Positions 29,220 to 36,963 of a stretch of DNA of 36,963 nt are shown here, one piece after another. The stretch comes from a virus: positions 1-36,963 of the IMG/VR virus record IMGVR_UViG_3300021182_000130. The stretch is one strand, 5' to 3'. The position numbers and the translations under genes were made by a program. Each line of letters starts with the position of its first letter. The first letter of the stretch is position 1. Below the pieces are notes generated by a model. The model saw only the letters and a program-made list of their open reading frames with translations. It ran no database searches and had not been told where the DNA came from.

Positions 29220-29666
29220 TTGGCTAAAGCATCAGTAGGACGTATCAATAAAATAATAGAAAAGAAAACCCCTGGCGCTAGAGTGGACATAACAATAGGT
29301 CAGCTACTTGATGGCCAGTTTGGCGCAGCTCTTACCTCACTAGCGAGTAAAGAACCTGATGGAAAGACCGCCCTCTTAATTGCTCGGGTTATGCAGGAGA
29401 GAAAAGACCATCTCGTACCATTTGGCGAAGCAAGAACGATGCTACTTAAAAGGTTTGCGGATAAAGACGAAGCCGGCGAACCGATGTTGAATGAAGCAAA
29501 AACAGAATTTCTTTTCACAGAAGAGAATAGAAAAGAATATGATAAAGCATGGGATGATTTGACTAAAGAGACCGTCTCCATTCTCTCTATCCCGGTTTCA
29601 GTTATTGAAAAGATGTCGGCGATCAAGCCGCTCGAAGTTTTTGCACTTCAATCTATTCTAGAGTGA
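29220..29666 (+). CDS. Protein of unknown function before the terminase genes
   Basis: 148 residues from TTG 29220 with AGGAG six bases upstream. Helical, charged, no Cys (GRINKIIEKKTPGARVDITIGQLLDGQFGAALTSLASKEPDGKTALLIARVMQERKDHLVPFGEARTML). The pattern is common in phage proteins placed before the small terminase but has no agreed function. Ends four bases before the next ATG. Confidence 0.6.
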   Translation: MAKASVGRINKIIEKKTPGARVDITIGQLLDGQFGAALTSLASKEPDGKTALLIARVMQERKDHLVPFGEARTMLLKRFADKDEAGEPMLNEAKTEFLFTEENRKEYDKAWDDLTKETVSILSIPVSVIEKMSAIKPLEVFALQSILE

Positions 29667-29670
29667 GGCC

Positions 29671-30081
29671 ATGGCTAACCCAAAGCCGACACATCAATGG
29701 AAAAAGGGCGCGCCCACTGCGAATCCGAAGGGTCGTCCCCGCTTAAGCCCTGATATCGCAAAGCTCAAAGAAACCTCATATTCGGAATTTATCACACAGC
29801 TTCACGACTATGGGTCTATGACGCCATTGGAGCTACGTGAAGAGCACAATAAGAAAGACATTAAGGTCTTCCAAAAGATTTTCTCTCGTCTATTGCTGGA
29901 CGCTATGGAAGGCGAGGAAGACGTATGTAATAAAGCACGTCAGCTCCTCTTTGAGAGGCTATGGGGTAAGGTAAGGGATCAGACAAAGATACCTGTAGAT
30001 CCCCAACGGGAATACATCCAGAATCTCACTACTCTTGAATTAGTTGATATGGCTAAAGACACAATAGGAATAGAGAAATGA
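29671..30081 (+). CDS. DUF5681-type protein, candidate small terminase subunit
   Basis: 136 residues. Residues 8-24 (HQWKKGAPTANPKGRPR) are the DUF5681 signature (W/FKxG..NPxGRP), a basic DNA-binding start found in many phage proteins near terminase genes. The rest is helical (DIAKLKETSYSEFITQLHDYG ... DAMEGEEDVCNKARQLLFERLWGKV). Size and position suggest the small terminase that selects DNA for packaging. The large subunit lies 2 kb downstream. ATGA overlap with the next gene. Confidence 0.5.
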   Translation: MANPKPTHQWKKGAPTANPKGRPRLSPDIAKLKETSYSEFITQLHDYGSMTPLELREEHNKKDIKVFQKIFSRLLLDAMEGEEDVCNKARQLLFERLWGKVRDQTKIPVDPQREYIQNLTTLELVDMAKDTIGIEK

Positions 30082-30467
30082 AGATAAAGAATGATGATGT
30101 AACTCCAGTTGGCGACATTATAGGGCAGATGCTGGAGCCTAGACCACTACCTTTAGGAAGATCAGAATTTGAAGAGTGGTCGGACCGGCTTATAGCGGGG
30201 GCATGCATTCCATGCGAGCCTGGACAAGAAGAAGAATTAATCGCTGCCCAAAAATATGCAGTAGCCAATATGGTGATGCATCTAGGGCCAACGGAATCCC
30301 ACAAGCCTGATGCCCATTTCATTCATTCACTCCGGAAAGTGGCTAGTAATCAGATTTGCCATTCTGTAATCCAAGAGTTCTTAGCTGAGAAAGCTGCAAA
30401 AGCAGAAGAGCAAAAAGCTGATCTCAAGCTTGTACCCAAGGAGGTAGAAGCTAGTGACATTTCTTGA
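30078..30467 (+). CDS. Protein of unknown function in the packaging block
   Basis: 129 residues, ATGA-coupled. Helical (GRSEFEEWSDRLIAGACIPCEPGQEEELIAAQKYAVANMVMHLGPTESHKPDAHFIHSLRKVASNQICHSVIQEFLAEKA) with a Lys/Glu-rich end. Its tail overlaps the next start by 14 bases and contains that gene's AAGGAGG ribosome site. No family recognised. Confidence 0.55.
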   Translation: MKIKNDDVTPVGDIIGQMLEPRPLPLGRSEFEEWSDRLIAGACIPCEPGQEEELIAAQKYAVANMVMHLGPTESHKPDAHFIHSLRKVASNQICHSVIQEFLAEKAAKAEEQKADLKLVPKEVEASDIS

Positions 30468-30762
30468 TTTTGTAGACAAATGGCTTAGACCTCAACATAT
30501 CGAAGAGAGACAAATTAGACCGGAGATCTCTGTTCAATATGTGACACATAATCAGATTATAGCCAAAATGACTCTCGAAGAGCTGCTTGAACGTAATAAG
30601 GATTATAAGCCGGCAGCATTACCGAATGAAGAAACACTCGTAGCAATCAGGAAAAGTCGAGCTAAAGATATCTTATCAAGGAAAATATGCCCGACAAAGG
30701 ATACTAGTAGTGGGCCCACATATAAGGTTGTCGAATGTCCGAAACAACCTACACAGTCATAA
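30454..30762 (+). CDS. Small protein of unknown function in the packaging block
   Basis: 102 residues from GTG 30454 with AAGGAGG nine bases upstream. Mostly polar (MTFLDFVDKWLRPQHIEERQ, then RPEISVQYVTHNQIIAKMTLEELLERNKDYKPAALPNEETLVAIRKSRAKDILSRK). Overlaps the next start by 28 bases. Function unknown. Confidence 0.55.
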   Translation: MTFLDFVDKWLRPQHIEERQIRPEISVQYVTHNQIIAKMTLEELLERNKDYKPAALPNEETLVAIRKSRAKDILSRKICPTKDTSSGPTYKVVECPKQPTQS

Positions 30763-31154
30763 CGGTCCAGGGTGCTCATATCCCCTCTACTTACAAGGGA
30801 TTGATCTACTCAAAATGGCTAAGATCCCATCGCTATGGCAACGAACTCATCAAAGTCATGGATTCGAATGCATATTATGACAAATACAGTACCTATATCT
30901 CATCGCTATTAGCTCAGCCAGAATCTATGGTGCGGTTGGCTGTACTTACAGATGATCACGATGTGGTTCTAGGGTTTGCAGTTCACAGGGGCCCGATTCT
31001 AGACTACATCTATGTACATAGGGATCACCGCACCCTTGGTATAGGTAAGAAGCTTCTACCTCCAGGGATTAAGACTGTGACTCATTTGACTAAAGATGGT
31101 GATAAGATCTGGAAGAAGAAATATAAAGATTGGACATTTAACCCGTTCGCCTAG
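30735..31154 (+). CDS. GNAT-like acetyltransferase
   Basis: 139 residues. The segment VVLGFAVHRGPILDYIYVHRDHRTLGIGKKLL (residues 75-106) matches GNAT motif A: strand, then R-x-x-G-I-G-K for acetyl-CoA. The N-terminal half (LIYSKWLRSHRYG ... YYDKYSTYISSLLAQPESMVRLAV) fits the GNAT start. Similar proteins lie next to packaging genes in short-tailed phages. Substrate unknown. Confidence 0.65.
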   Translation: MSETTYTVITVQGAHIPSTYKGLIYSKWLRSHRYGNELIKVMDSNAYYDKYSTYISSLLAQPESMVRLAVLTDDHDVVLGFAVHRGPILDYIYVHRDHRTLGIGKKLLPPGIKTVTHLTKDGDKIWKKKYKDWTFNPFA

Positions 31155-31163
31155 GATCCATTG

Positions 31164-31493
31164 ATGATTGATATAGAATTCGCTGAACTCCATAATCCAT
31201 TGTTTCTAGCTGGTACTAATCTACAGATGAAACTGGATCCAAATAAAAGAACTGGCCTCAAATTACAATATTCACGTGAATATAAAGAACTCCATGTAAC
31301 TTGGCTGGAGAGGACAGCTATTGTCCCTACAACTAACGTCTCATCGATGACACCGTATGAGAAGCAAGGTGCGGTTGAACCTGTTGCCGTTCCTGCTCGT
31401 AGTATGTTCAAGAAGATTACCGCACAAGTGGATACACCAATGTCACATGTATTTGCTGGGCCAGGAGCCGGTAAGACAGGTAAAGATAAATGA
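31164..31493 (+). CDS. Protein of unknown function in the packaging block
   Basis: 109 residues from ATG 31164; the TTG just before it is less likely. Beta-rich start (DIEFAELHNPLFLAGTNLQMKLDPNKRTGLKLQYSREYKELHVTWLERTAIVPTTNVSSM) and a flexible end (SHVFAGPGAGKTGKDK). The last part looks like a P-loop (GPGAGKTGK) but lies at the C-terminus without a domain around it, so NTP binding is not claimed. Confidence 0.5.
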   Translation: MIDIEFAELHNPLFLAGTNLQMKLDPNKRTGLKLQYSREYKELHVTWLERTAIVPTTNVSSMTPYEKQGAVEPVAVPARSMFKKITAQVDTPMSHVFAGPGAGKTGKDK

Positions 31494-31846
31494 CTGAGCT
31501 GTCATTCCTACTAGATCTACTAATGAATCATAAGCTTCAAAAGGCTACCAAGGATCTTATAGCTGCTAGGATCAAAGAGGTGGAGTTACGGTATACAGCT
31601 CGGGCTGCCCCAAGTCCGGCACAATATCAATCTGCGGGTAGTACTCAGTTACCTTTCGCATCTCTACAAACTCCATCTACTCTGGCCGCTATGGCACGAA
31701 ATGGCTTTCAAGAGACTACTGTCCCAGTAGAGGCAATAGCTCAGACACCGGCGGCAGCAGCTGCCCTAGCATCACGTAAGCAAGCAATCCAGATAGCAAT
31801 GTCTGATGTCCCAGAAAAAGGTAGAACCAGTCCCAGGAAGTTCTAA
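31490..31846 (+). CDS. Protein of unknown function in the packaging block
   Basis: 118 residues, ATGA-coupled. A helix at residues 1-35 (ELSFLLDLLMNHKLQKATKDLIAARIKEVELRY) is followed by an Ala/Pro/Ser/Thr-rich flexible tail. Such short helix-plus-tail proteins often sit before the large terminase. Function unknown. Confidence 0.5.
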   Translation: MTELSFLLDLLMNHKLQKATKDLIAARIKEVELRYTARAAPSPAQYQSAGSTQLPFASLQTPSTLAAMARNGFQETTVPVEAIAQTPAAAAALASRKQAIQIAMSDVPEKGRTSPRKF

Positions 31847-31855
31847 GGATATTTA

Positions 31856-32068
31856 ATGTGTGAAAGCTTAATAGAGATTTCATCTCTGGATGAAAAGAAT
31901 AACGAAGATTTTTTTGATCCCATAATCATTGAAGCAATAACCATCAAATGGGATAAATGGGATATATTTTTAAAAAAAATAAATCGTGCATCTTCATGCG
32001 AAGAAGATATTTATCTGTATACAGCTTTTGGAAAAATAAAGATTAATCGGGGGGTCCCGACTAAATAA
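31856..32068 (+). CDS. Small protein of unknown function before terL
   Basis: 70 residues, AGGA before ATG, stop overlapping the terL start (TAATG). Acidic and more AT-rich than its neighbours (ISSLDEKNNEDFFDPIIIEAITIKWDKWDIFLKKINRASSCEEDIYLYTAFGKIKINRG), which suggests a later insertion. No family recognised. Confidence 0.5.
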   Translation: MCESLIEISSLDEKNNEDFFDPIIIEAITIKWDKWDIFLKKINRASSCEEDIYLYTAFGKIKINRGVPTK

Positions 32069-33555
32069 TGGAAATAGAGCCACGACTCGTCCTAGAGGAG
32101 TTAGCCCGCCGAAAACTAGCGCGGTTGAATATTCCCAACGTTCTAGCGCATGCCTTTTCTAATCAAGTGGACTTTATTCGTGATCCATCTACGCAAAAGG
32201 TTCTGTTCTGCACACGGCGAAGTGCCAAGTCATTCACGGCTGGTCTATATCTGGTCCAACAAGCTCTTCAAAATCCAGGATGCAACTGTCTCTTTCTAGG
32301 TCTTACTCGCGCGTCTGCTAAGGCGATCATCTGGAAAGACATCCTTAACATCATCAACACCAAGTATTCATTGGGTGCCAGCTTCAATCAGACTGAACTG
32401 ACAATGACATTCCCCAATGGTTCAGTTATCGCGGTTACTGGGGTGGATGTCGATGAATCAGAGATGAACAAGCTGTTGGGTAGGAAATACCGCCTTGTCT
32501 GTATCGATGAAGCTTCCATGTATACGATCAATGTCAGCAATCTAGTCTATGGGGTCCTCGGTCCGGCGATGGTCGATCCTAATGATGGAGCTGAGTCAGG
32601 TACAATATGTTTAATGGGGACTGCTTCCAACTTTCCTAGGGGTCTATTCTACGATATTACGACAGGGAGAGAACGTGGGTGGAAGCTATTTGAGTGGACG
32701 GCGCATGATAACCCATTTGTGGCTAAGCAATGGGCTATGGCACTTGAGAAGATCAAGGCGGAACGTCCCTTATATATGCAGACGCCGCAATATAAGCAAT
32801 GGTATCTCAATCAGTGGGTGGTAGATGAAGAGAAGCTAGTCTATAAGTTCGATACCGCCAAGAATCTGACAAAGACTGTACCGCACCTACCACATGACGG
32901 ATGGACATATACTCTAGGTGTAGATACTGGCTGGGAAGATGATTCAGCTTTCGTCCTTACTGCCTATCATGTGAATAATCCCTATCTCTATATTCTTAAG
33001 AGCTTTTCCAAACCTAAGATGACTTTTGACGAAGTAGCCGGGAAGATCCAAGAATTTATGAGGGATTCTAGCTGTGCTCCGCACCGAGTCATAATCGATG
33101 GCGCTAACAAGCAAGGCGTGGAGTCGATGCGCTTTAGATCCGCTATTCCTTTCGAATATGCTGACAAACAAGACAAGGTAACATTCATCGAGCTATGCAA
33201 TTCGGATCTTATCCAGGGCAGAATCCTAGTCGTCGATTCGGAGGATAATAGGCCTCTATGGGAAGAGATGGCATCGCTGATCTGGGTGACCGATGGTGAT
33301 GTGATAAAATATCCAAAAAAGGAAAATCCATCTCTCTCCAATCACCTTTGTGATGCTTTCCTCTATGCTTGGCGGTGCGGTTATCACTATGCCTCAGTCA
33401 AAGCCGAGAAAAAGATAGCAGTAGGATCTAGGGAGTGGCATCAGAAGCAATCCGAAGATACTCAAGCTCTTTGGGAATCTGAAAGGGATAGACTCCTGGA
33501 GATGCATGACGGTAGTCAATGGCCGTCTGAAGGCACTCTAGGGGATTTGGGATAG
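32068..33555 (+). CDS. terL: Large terminase subunit (packaging ATPase and nuclease)
   Basis: 495 residues. ATPase: Walker A-like CTRRSAKSFT (residues 48-57), Walker B LVCIDEAS (143-150, Asp147 and Glu148), coupling motif MGTAS (183-187). Nuclease: GVDTGWEDDSAF (Asp286), VIIDGAN (Asp344) and HLCDAFLYAWR (Asp429), the three acids of the RNase H-like fold. The size is normal for short-tailed phages. It drives DNA into the procapsid through the portal encoded about 1.7 kb downstream and cuts the concatemer. The start overlaps the previous stop. Confidence 0.92.
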   Translation: MEIEPRLVLEELARRKLARLNIPNVLAHAFSNQVDFIRDPSTQKVLFCTRRSAKSFTAGLYLVQQALQNPGCNCLFLGLTRASAKAIIWKDILNIINTKYSLGASFNQTELTMTFPNGSVIAVTGVDVDESEMNKLLGRKYRLVCIDEASMYTINVSNLVYGVLGPAMVDPNDGAESGTICLMGTASNFPRGLFYDITTGRERGWKLFEWTAHDNPFVAKQWAMALEKIKAERPLYMQTPQYKQWYLNQWVVDEEKLVYKFDTAKNLTKTVPHLPHDGWTYTLGVDTGWEDDSAFVLTAYHVNNPYLYILKSFSKPKMTFDEVAGKIQEFMRDSSCAPHRVIIDGANKQGVESMRFRSAIPFEYADKQDKVTFIELCNSDLIQGRILVVDSEDNRPLWEEMASLIWVTDGDVIKYPKKENPSLSNHLCDAFLYAWRCGYHYASVKAEKKIAVGSREWHQKQSEDTQALWESERDRLLEMHDGSQWPSEGTLGDLG

Positions 33556-33581
33556 CTCTAGGTTTTTTATTAGTTTTAGTC

Positions 33582-33587
33582 TAAAAT
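33582..33587 (+). promoter_or_regulatory. Possible late promoter before the virion genes
   Basis: TAAAAT in a T-rich gap of 61 bases between terL and the next gene; no consensus -35. It could be read by the phage sigma factor. Weak evidence. Confidence 0.3.
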
Positions 33588-33616
33588 ATATGCATCTTAA
33601 GACAAAAGGATAAACA

Positions 33617-33844
33617 ATGTTGCCTTTTTTAAAAAATAAAGACGATGCCTCCATGGGCTCCGAAGACGAGCCGACAAAAAAAAGAAAACCTGACAACGAA
33701 GAAGAATTTGGGATGCTTGATGCAATAGCCGAAGATCTTTTGTCTGCTTTTGAAAAGAAAGATAAAGGGATGCTAAAGTCAGCATTGGAAGCTTTGTGCG
33801 AATATGTGCGTGAAGAAGATGAAGAACAAGATCTGGGAATGTAA
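33617..33844 (+). CDS. Small acidic phage protein before the structural genes
   Basis: 75 residues, AAGGA before ATG. Strongly charged (MLPFLKNKDDASMGSEDEPT, then KKRKPDNEEEFGMLDAIAEDLLSAFEKKDKGMLKSALEALCEYVREEDEEQDL). The pattern of a short basic start and a DLLSAFEKKD helix is common in small proteins between terminase and portal genes of short-tailed phages. Function unknown. Confidence 0.6.
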   Translation: MLPFLKNKDDASMGSEDEPTKKRKPDNEEEFGMLDAIAEDLLSAFEKKDKGMLKSALEALCEYVREEDEEQDLGM

Positions 33845-33867
33845 CAAATAAACCAAAGGAAACAGTA

Positions 33868-34614
33868 ATGACGATCAATTCTTTGCAGGTAAATCAGAGT
33901 ACTGTGGTTGGCGGCCTTGGCACTCAGACATTCAATGTCGTGACAGCAGGTCTCTATACGCTAGAGTTTAAATCGTTTATTCCATATCTAGCCGCTGGTA
34001 GCCCTGCGGTTACGACAAATCCAAGCCCAAATGTTACTGATGTAACATGCGCAGCGGATTCCTCAGGCAGCAGAAATAGCACATATTGGACATTCCATAC
34101 CGCTGGCGATCTCTATGGTTATTATGTTTGGTATAATATCAACAGCGCGGGCGTTGACCCAGCTCCGGCTGGCTTGATTGGCATTGCGGTAGCGGGCGCA
34201 ACGGATGCAAGTGCTAACACTTTAGCAGGCGCTACTAGAACAGCAGTGGCTGCCGCTGTTACTGGAGTTACCGTTACCGGTGCTACCTCTCATGTAATTC
34301 TTACCCAGAACTCCCCAGGTACATTAACCGCCGCCGCCAATGGTACAGCATCAGCCGGCGCTTCTTTTTCTGTTACGGCAGCAGGTAGCTATGGCGCTCC
34401 TGCTATCTCCGGCCTTGATGTTGTAATCAGCCAAGGAAGCACAGTACTAGCAAGATTTGGCTGGCCATCTCCTACTCAACCTATCGTGGGTGGAAGTGTA
34501 AGAATCCAGGCCGCCGCTGCTGATGTGCTTACTATCGTATTTAGCTCACTTTCCACGGCAGATGCCGGTCTAAATGCCGTCAAGTCGATTGTTAACCTGT
34601 ATCAGGGAGAGTAA
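33868..34614 (+). CDS. Structural protein, probable capsid decoration or fibre-type
   Basis: 248 residues, Ala/Thr/Gly/Val-rich and beta-structured. Residues 65-125 (RNSTYWTFHTAGDLYGYYVWYNINSAGVDPAPAGLIGIAVAGATDASANTLAGATRTAVAAAV) form a module found in many phage virion proteins. The end (SIVNLYQGE) is short. It lies between terminase and portal, so a head or neck role is likely. Confidence 0.55.
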   Translation: MTINSLQVNQSTVVGGLGTQTFNVVTAGLYTLEFKSFIPYLAAGSPAVTTNPSPNVTDVTCAADSSGSRNSTYWTFHTAGDLYGYYVWYNINSAGVDPAPAGLIGIAVAGATDASANTLAGATRTAVAAAVTGVTVTGATSHVILTQNSPGTLTAAANGTASAGASFSVTAAGSYGAPAISGLDVVISQGSTVLARFGWPSPTQPIVGGSVRIQAAAADVLTIVFSSLSTADAGLNAVKSIVNLYQGE

Positions 34615-34616
34615 GC

Positions 34617-35069
34617 ATGTCTAATATGGCGATTGCCTACAATATGAAGAAGCGAAAGATGGCTGAAGGCGGCATGGCTATGGATTGCCCCGACTGCTCA
34701 TCTGGTTCATGTATGAAGCACAGTCAATCAAAGATGGCTGACGGTGGAATGGCTCGAGACGATGGCGATCTCGTCGAACGAATCATGAAGAAGCGCGGCA
34801 TGTATTCCGAAGGTGGCCGAGTTGCCAACGAAGATCATGGTCCAGATGATGATCGTTTAGCCGATTTCTCTCCAAATGAGTTTGATGATCTATCCTTAAA
34901 GGATGATCTAGAATCCAGTTATACGGGAAAGAACAGCGGCGACCTGATTGGCGATGAGCAAGAGGATGAAGACCGAGACGATATTGTCTCTAGAATCATG
35001 AAGAGTAGGAAGCTTAAGGATAGAATGCCTATAGCTGGCTATGGCTCAAGCTATGGACGAGATAAATAA
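34617..35069 (+). CDS. Protein with repeated GG motifs, unknown role in the head block
   Basis: 150 residues. Three copies of a (K/M)M/Y-A/S-E/D-G-G motif occur: KMAEGGMAM, KMADGGMAR and MYSEGGRVA. A CPDCSSGSC cluster (residues 24-32) lies between the first two. Two EIMKKRG/RIMKSRK-type repeats (near 60 and 130) frame an acidic middle. The same GG motif occurs in the ejection proteins at 9941 and 13500, which suggests a shared partner. Function unknown. Confidence 0.55.
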   Translation: MSNMAIAYNMKKRKMAEGGMAMDCPDCSSGSCMKHSQSKMADGGMARDDGDLVERIMKKRGMYSEGGRVANEDHGPDDDRLADFSPNEFDDLSLKDDLESSYTGKNSGDLIGDEQEDEDRDDIVSRIMKSRKLKDRMPIAGYGSSYGRDK

Positions 35070-35085
35070 ATAGGTGATGATACTA

Positions 35086-35289
35086 ATGGAACTTAAGGAA
35101 CTGGATAAATTCCTAAAATTATGCCGCAAACAGGGTGTGACGGAGATTGTTTATGAAGAACTGTCTGTCAAGTTTGGAGATATGCCAAAAAAGGGTTCGT
35201 CCTCAATAGAGGAAATAGAAGAGAGCCAGTTAGAAGGTGGCATATCTGACGAGCAACTGATGTTCGCCCATATAGTAGAAGGCAGATAA
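35086..35289 (+). CDS. Small protein before the portal gene
   Basis: 67 residues from ATG 35086 with AGGTG nine bases upstream; in-frame starts at 35074 and 35077 are alternatives. The start ELKELDKFLKLCRKQGVTEIVYEELSVKFGDMP is a short helix-strand motif seen in small phage proteins beside portal genes. The end is acidic. Its stop overlaps the portal start (TAATG). Confidence 0.6.
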   Translation: MELKELDKFLKLCRKQGVTEIVYEELSVKFGDMPKKGSSSIEEIEESQLEGGISDEQLMFAHIVEGR

Positions 35290-36963
35290 TGAAGATAACC
35301 AAGGCCAAAACAACTCCAGCGAAGATCAAATTCAAAACGAAAGCGGCTTCGGATGGTACTAATGGCTCTGAAATGCTTGCCGAGTGGTGGAAAGCTGACT
35401 CAGATGAGCAGTTGGCCGCCGAGTTGTGCGGTACTGGGGCTTATCTTAAGACCAATCAGACCTATAGGATGAGACAGCTAGCGGTAGATATCAGACTTTA
35501 CTGTGGCCTTTCTATCTATTCCTATGCTGGCAGCAACGTTTCTAAGATGGACCGCACTAGGGCGCTCCCCGATGATCGCCCGACATTCAATTTGATCCAA
35601 GCCTGTACGGATACCTTGGTATCTCGTCTTACACAGGCTCAGCCCCAGCCAAGGTTTCTTACAGATGGCGCGGATTATAAGCAGAGGCATTTAGCCCAAG
35701 AGCTGAATAAATTCGTCCTCGGGGAATTCTATCAGACCAAGGCCTATGCCAAGGGTGCCAAAATGCTACGAGATGGGATCGTGATGGGCGCTGGTGCCCT
35801 CAAGGTCTATCGCGGCGACGACGACAAGGTTTGTGTTGATAGAGTCATGATCACGGACCTGTTTGTGGATGATAATGACAGCCTCAACGGCGATCCTCAG
35901 CAGATGATTCAGCTGAAGCTCGTGGATAGAGATAAGCTCCTCTCTCAAAATCCAGAATCCAAGAAGGTAATCGGAGAAGCTCCGCAGTCCTATCCAGATA
36001 ATTCCCCAGATTCGGGCCGCACAACAGCTGATCAAGTGATGGTGGTTGAAGGTTGGAAATTAGCATCAGGCCCAGATCCAGATGCTCCAGGCTATATTCC
36101 GGGGCGCCACACGTTAGCCACTCAAGCTGGGGTGATTTTCGATGAAGAATATCATAAAACAAAATTCCCGTTTGTATTCTTCAATTATTCGGATTCCTTT
36201 CTTGGCTATTGGGGCAACGGTCTTGGAACTCAGCTTTTTGGTACTCAGTTGTCTATTAATCGAATCATGTACACCATTACTCGCGCAATCACTCTGGTTG
36301 GGGTACCTCGCGTATTTGTTGATCAGTCCTCGAAAGTAGTAAAAGCGCATAACAATAATGAAATTGGCGTGATTATTACATATCATGGGACGAAGCCTAG
36401 TTATGAAGTAGCCCCATGTAATGCGCCGGAGCTTTATGCAGAGCGTGACAAACTTATCGATTATGGATTCAGGCAGTGCGGTGTCTCGAATATGCAAGCG
36501 ACTGGCCAAAAGGCGGTTGGCCTCAATTCGGGCGAAGCGATCCGCACAGCAGACGATATCTTCAGCGATAGATTCACTTCCGTCGCTAAGAAATATGAAA
36601 ACATGTACATCGAATTGGCTTATTTGATTACAGAAACAGCCATGGACATCGCTGAGGAAACTGGCAAGTATCAGACCGTCTATCCTAATAAGGATGGTAC
36701 AAAAGAGATTAGTCTCCCTCAAATGGGATTTCTAAAAAATCCATTCGTCATTCAATGCTTCTCTGAGTCATCGCTACCCAGAGAGCCAGGTGGACGCATT
36801 GCAACTGTTACAGAACAAGTACAAGCGGGGATGTTGTCGCTCAAAGAAGGCCGTCGACTGATGAAATTCCCTGATCTTGAACAGAATGAAAAGCTTGACA
36901 ATGCTTCTGAAGAGAGAATATTCCAAATATTGGATATGATCGTTGAAGATGGAAAATATACGC
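35289..36963 (+). CDS. Portal protein, N-terminal part (runs off the right end)
   Basis: The portal is the dodecameric ring at the unique capsid vertex through which DNA is packaged and ejected. The ORF opens at ATG 35289, which overlaps the stop of the preceding gene (TAATG), and has no stop before the window ends. It continues in frame at base 1 for a total of about 642 residues. N-terminal residues 29-75 (EMLAEWWKADSDEQLAA...) and a middle containing the stretch VGLNSGEAIRTADD are typical of portals of unclassified short-tailed phages, which are of similar size. The order terminase, portal, scaffold, capsid supports the call. The name rests on general resemblance and synteny. Confidence 0.85.
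   Translation, partial: MKITKAKTTPAKIKFKTKAASDGTNGSEMLAEWWKADSDEQLAAELCGTGAYLKTNQTYRMRQLAVDIRLYCGLSIYSYAGSNVSKMDRTRALPDDRPTFNLIQACTDTLVSRLTQAQPQPRFLTDGADYKQRHLAQELNKFVLGEFYQTKAYAKGAKMLRDGIVMGAGALKVYRGDDDKVCVDRVMITDLFVDDNDSLNGDPQQMIQLKLVDRDKLLSQNPESKKVIGEAPQSYPDNSPDSGRTTADQVMVVEGWKLASGPDPDAPGYIPGRHTLATQAGVIFDEEYHKTKFPFVFFNYSDSFLGYWGNGLGTQLFGTQLSINRIMYTITRAITLVGVPRVFVDQSSKVVKAHNNNEIGVIITYHGTKPSYEVAPCNAPELYAERDKLIDYGFRQCGVSNMQATGQKAVGLNSGEAIRTADDIFSDRFTSVAKKYENMYIELAYLITETAMDIAEETGKYQTVYPNKDGTKEISLPQMGFLKNPFVIQCFSESSLPREPGGRIATVTEQVQAGMLSLKEGRRLMKFPDLEQNEKLDNASEERIFQILDMIVEDGKYT
36909..36963. repeat. 55-bp terminal direct repeat, right copy
   Basis: Exact copy of bases 1-55. Joining the two copies closes the molecule at 36,908 bp and restores one uninterrupted portal gene. 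Confidence 0.95.

Noticed and set aside
31440-31490. P-loop NTPase motif in the 31164 gene
   Set aside because: GPGAGKTGK lies in the last residues of a small protein with no domain around it.
36114-36722. 202-codon ORF on the minus strand
   Set aside because: It lies fully inside the portal gene and has no ribosome site; it is a shadow of the portal frame.

Overview
The window is a complete, circularly closed genome of a small tailed phage (Caudoviricetes). The first 55 bases recur exactly as the last 55, and the portal gene runs off the right end and resumes in frame at base 1, so the unique length is 36,908 bp. I see a large terminase, portal, scaffold, major capsid protein, head-tail adaptor, tail nozzle and three large Gln/Ala/Gly-rich ejection-type proteins, but no tape measure, tail tube, sheath or baseplate. 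This points to a short-tailed, podovirus-like virion. The host is not identifiable; the transglycosylase endolysin and frequent AGGAG/AAGGA ribosome sites would suit a Gram-negative bacterium. No integrase and no DNA polymerase were found.

Layout on the circle. (1) A plus-strand packaging and head block at 29220-35289 holds small unknown genes, a small-terminase candidate, a GNAT protein, the large terminase, a small acidic protein, a structural protein and the portal start. It continues through the origin with the portal end, scaffold and capsid (1-2519), a zinc-ribbon gene with its own promoter (2579-2737), adaptor, fibre and nozzle genes (2874-9602), a GNAT gene, three ejection-type proteins (9941-15437) and four fibre-like genes (15471-18505). 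(2) A lysis cassette lies at 18676-19657, preceded by a leader with mutually exclusive hairpins. (3) A minus-strand early operon runs from about 23480 down to 19654. It encodes a ribbon-helix-helix regulator, a RuvC-like resolvase, an ERF annealing protein, SSB and many small unknown genes, several shorter than 30 codons, chained by stop/start overlaps. (4) A non-coding stretch at 23437-24041 is rich in helices. G-U pair asymmetry in two helices of its main domain and in the terminator suggests a large structured RNA transcribed leftward and ended by a terminator at 23498-23538. (5) Plus-strand replication genes (24042-25649, initiator-like and helicase-loader-like) and small accessory genes follow. 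(6) A regulatory region at 26954-28925 has a phage sigma factor, an excisionase-like protein, a second HTH protein on the minus strand, a 41-bp direct repeat, a 34-bp dyad operator and extended -10 promoters sharing one motif.

Inferred programme: host polymerase starts at the extended -10 promoters. The left operon supplies recombination proteins and the right operon recruits the host replisome. The sigma factor and HTH proteins switch transcription to the packaging, virion and lysis genes. RNA elements near 2814-2855, 18527-18673 and 23498-24000 probably add control that the protein genes do not explain.
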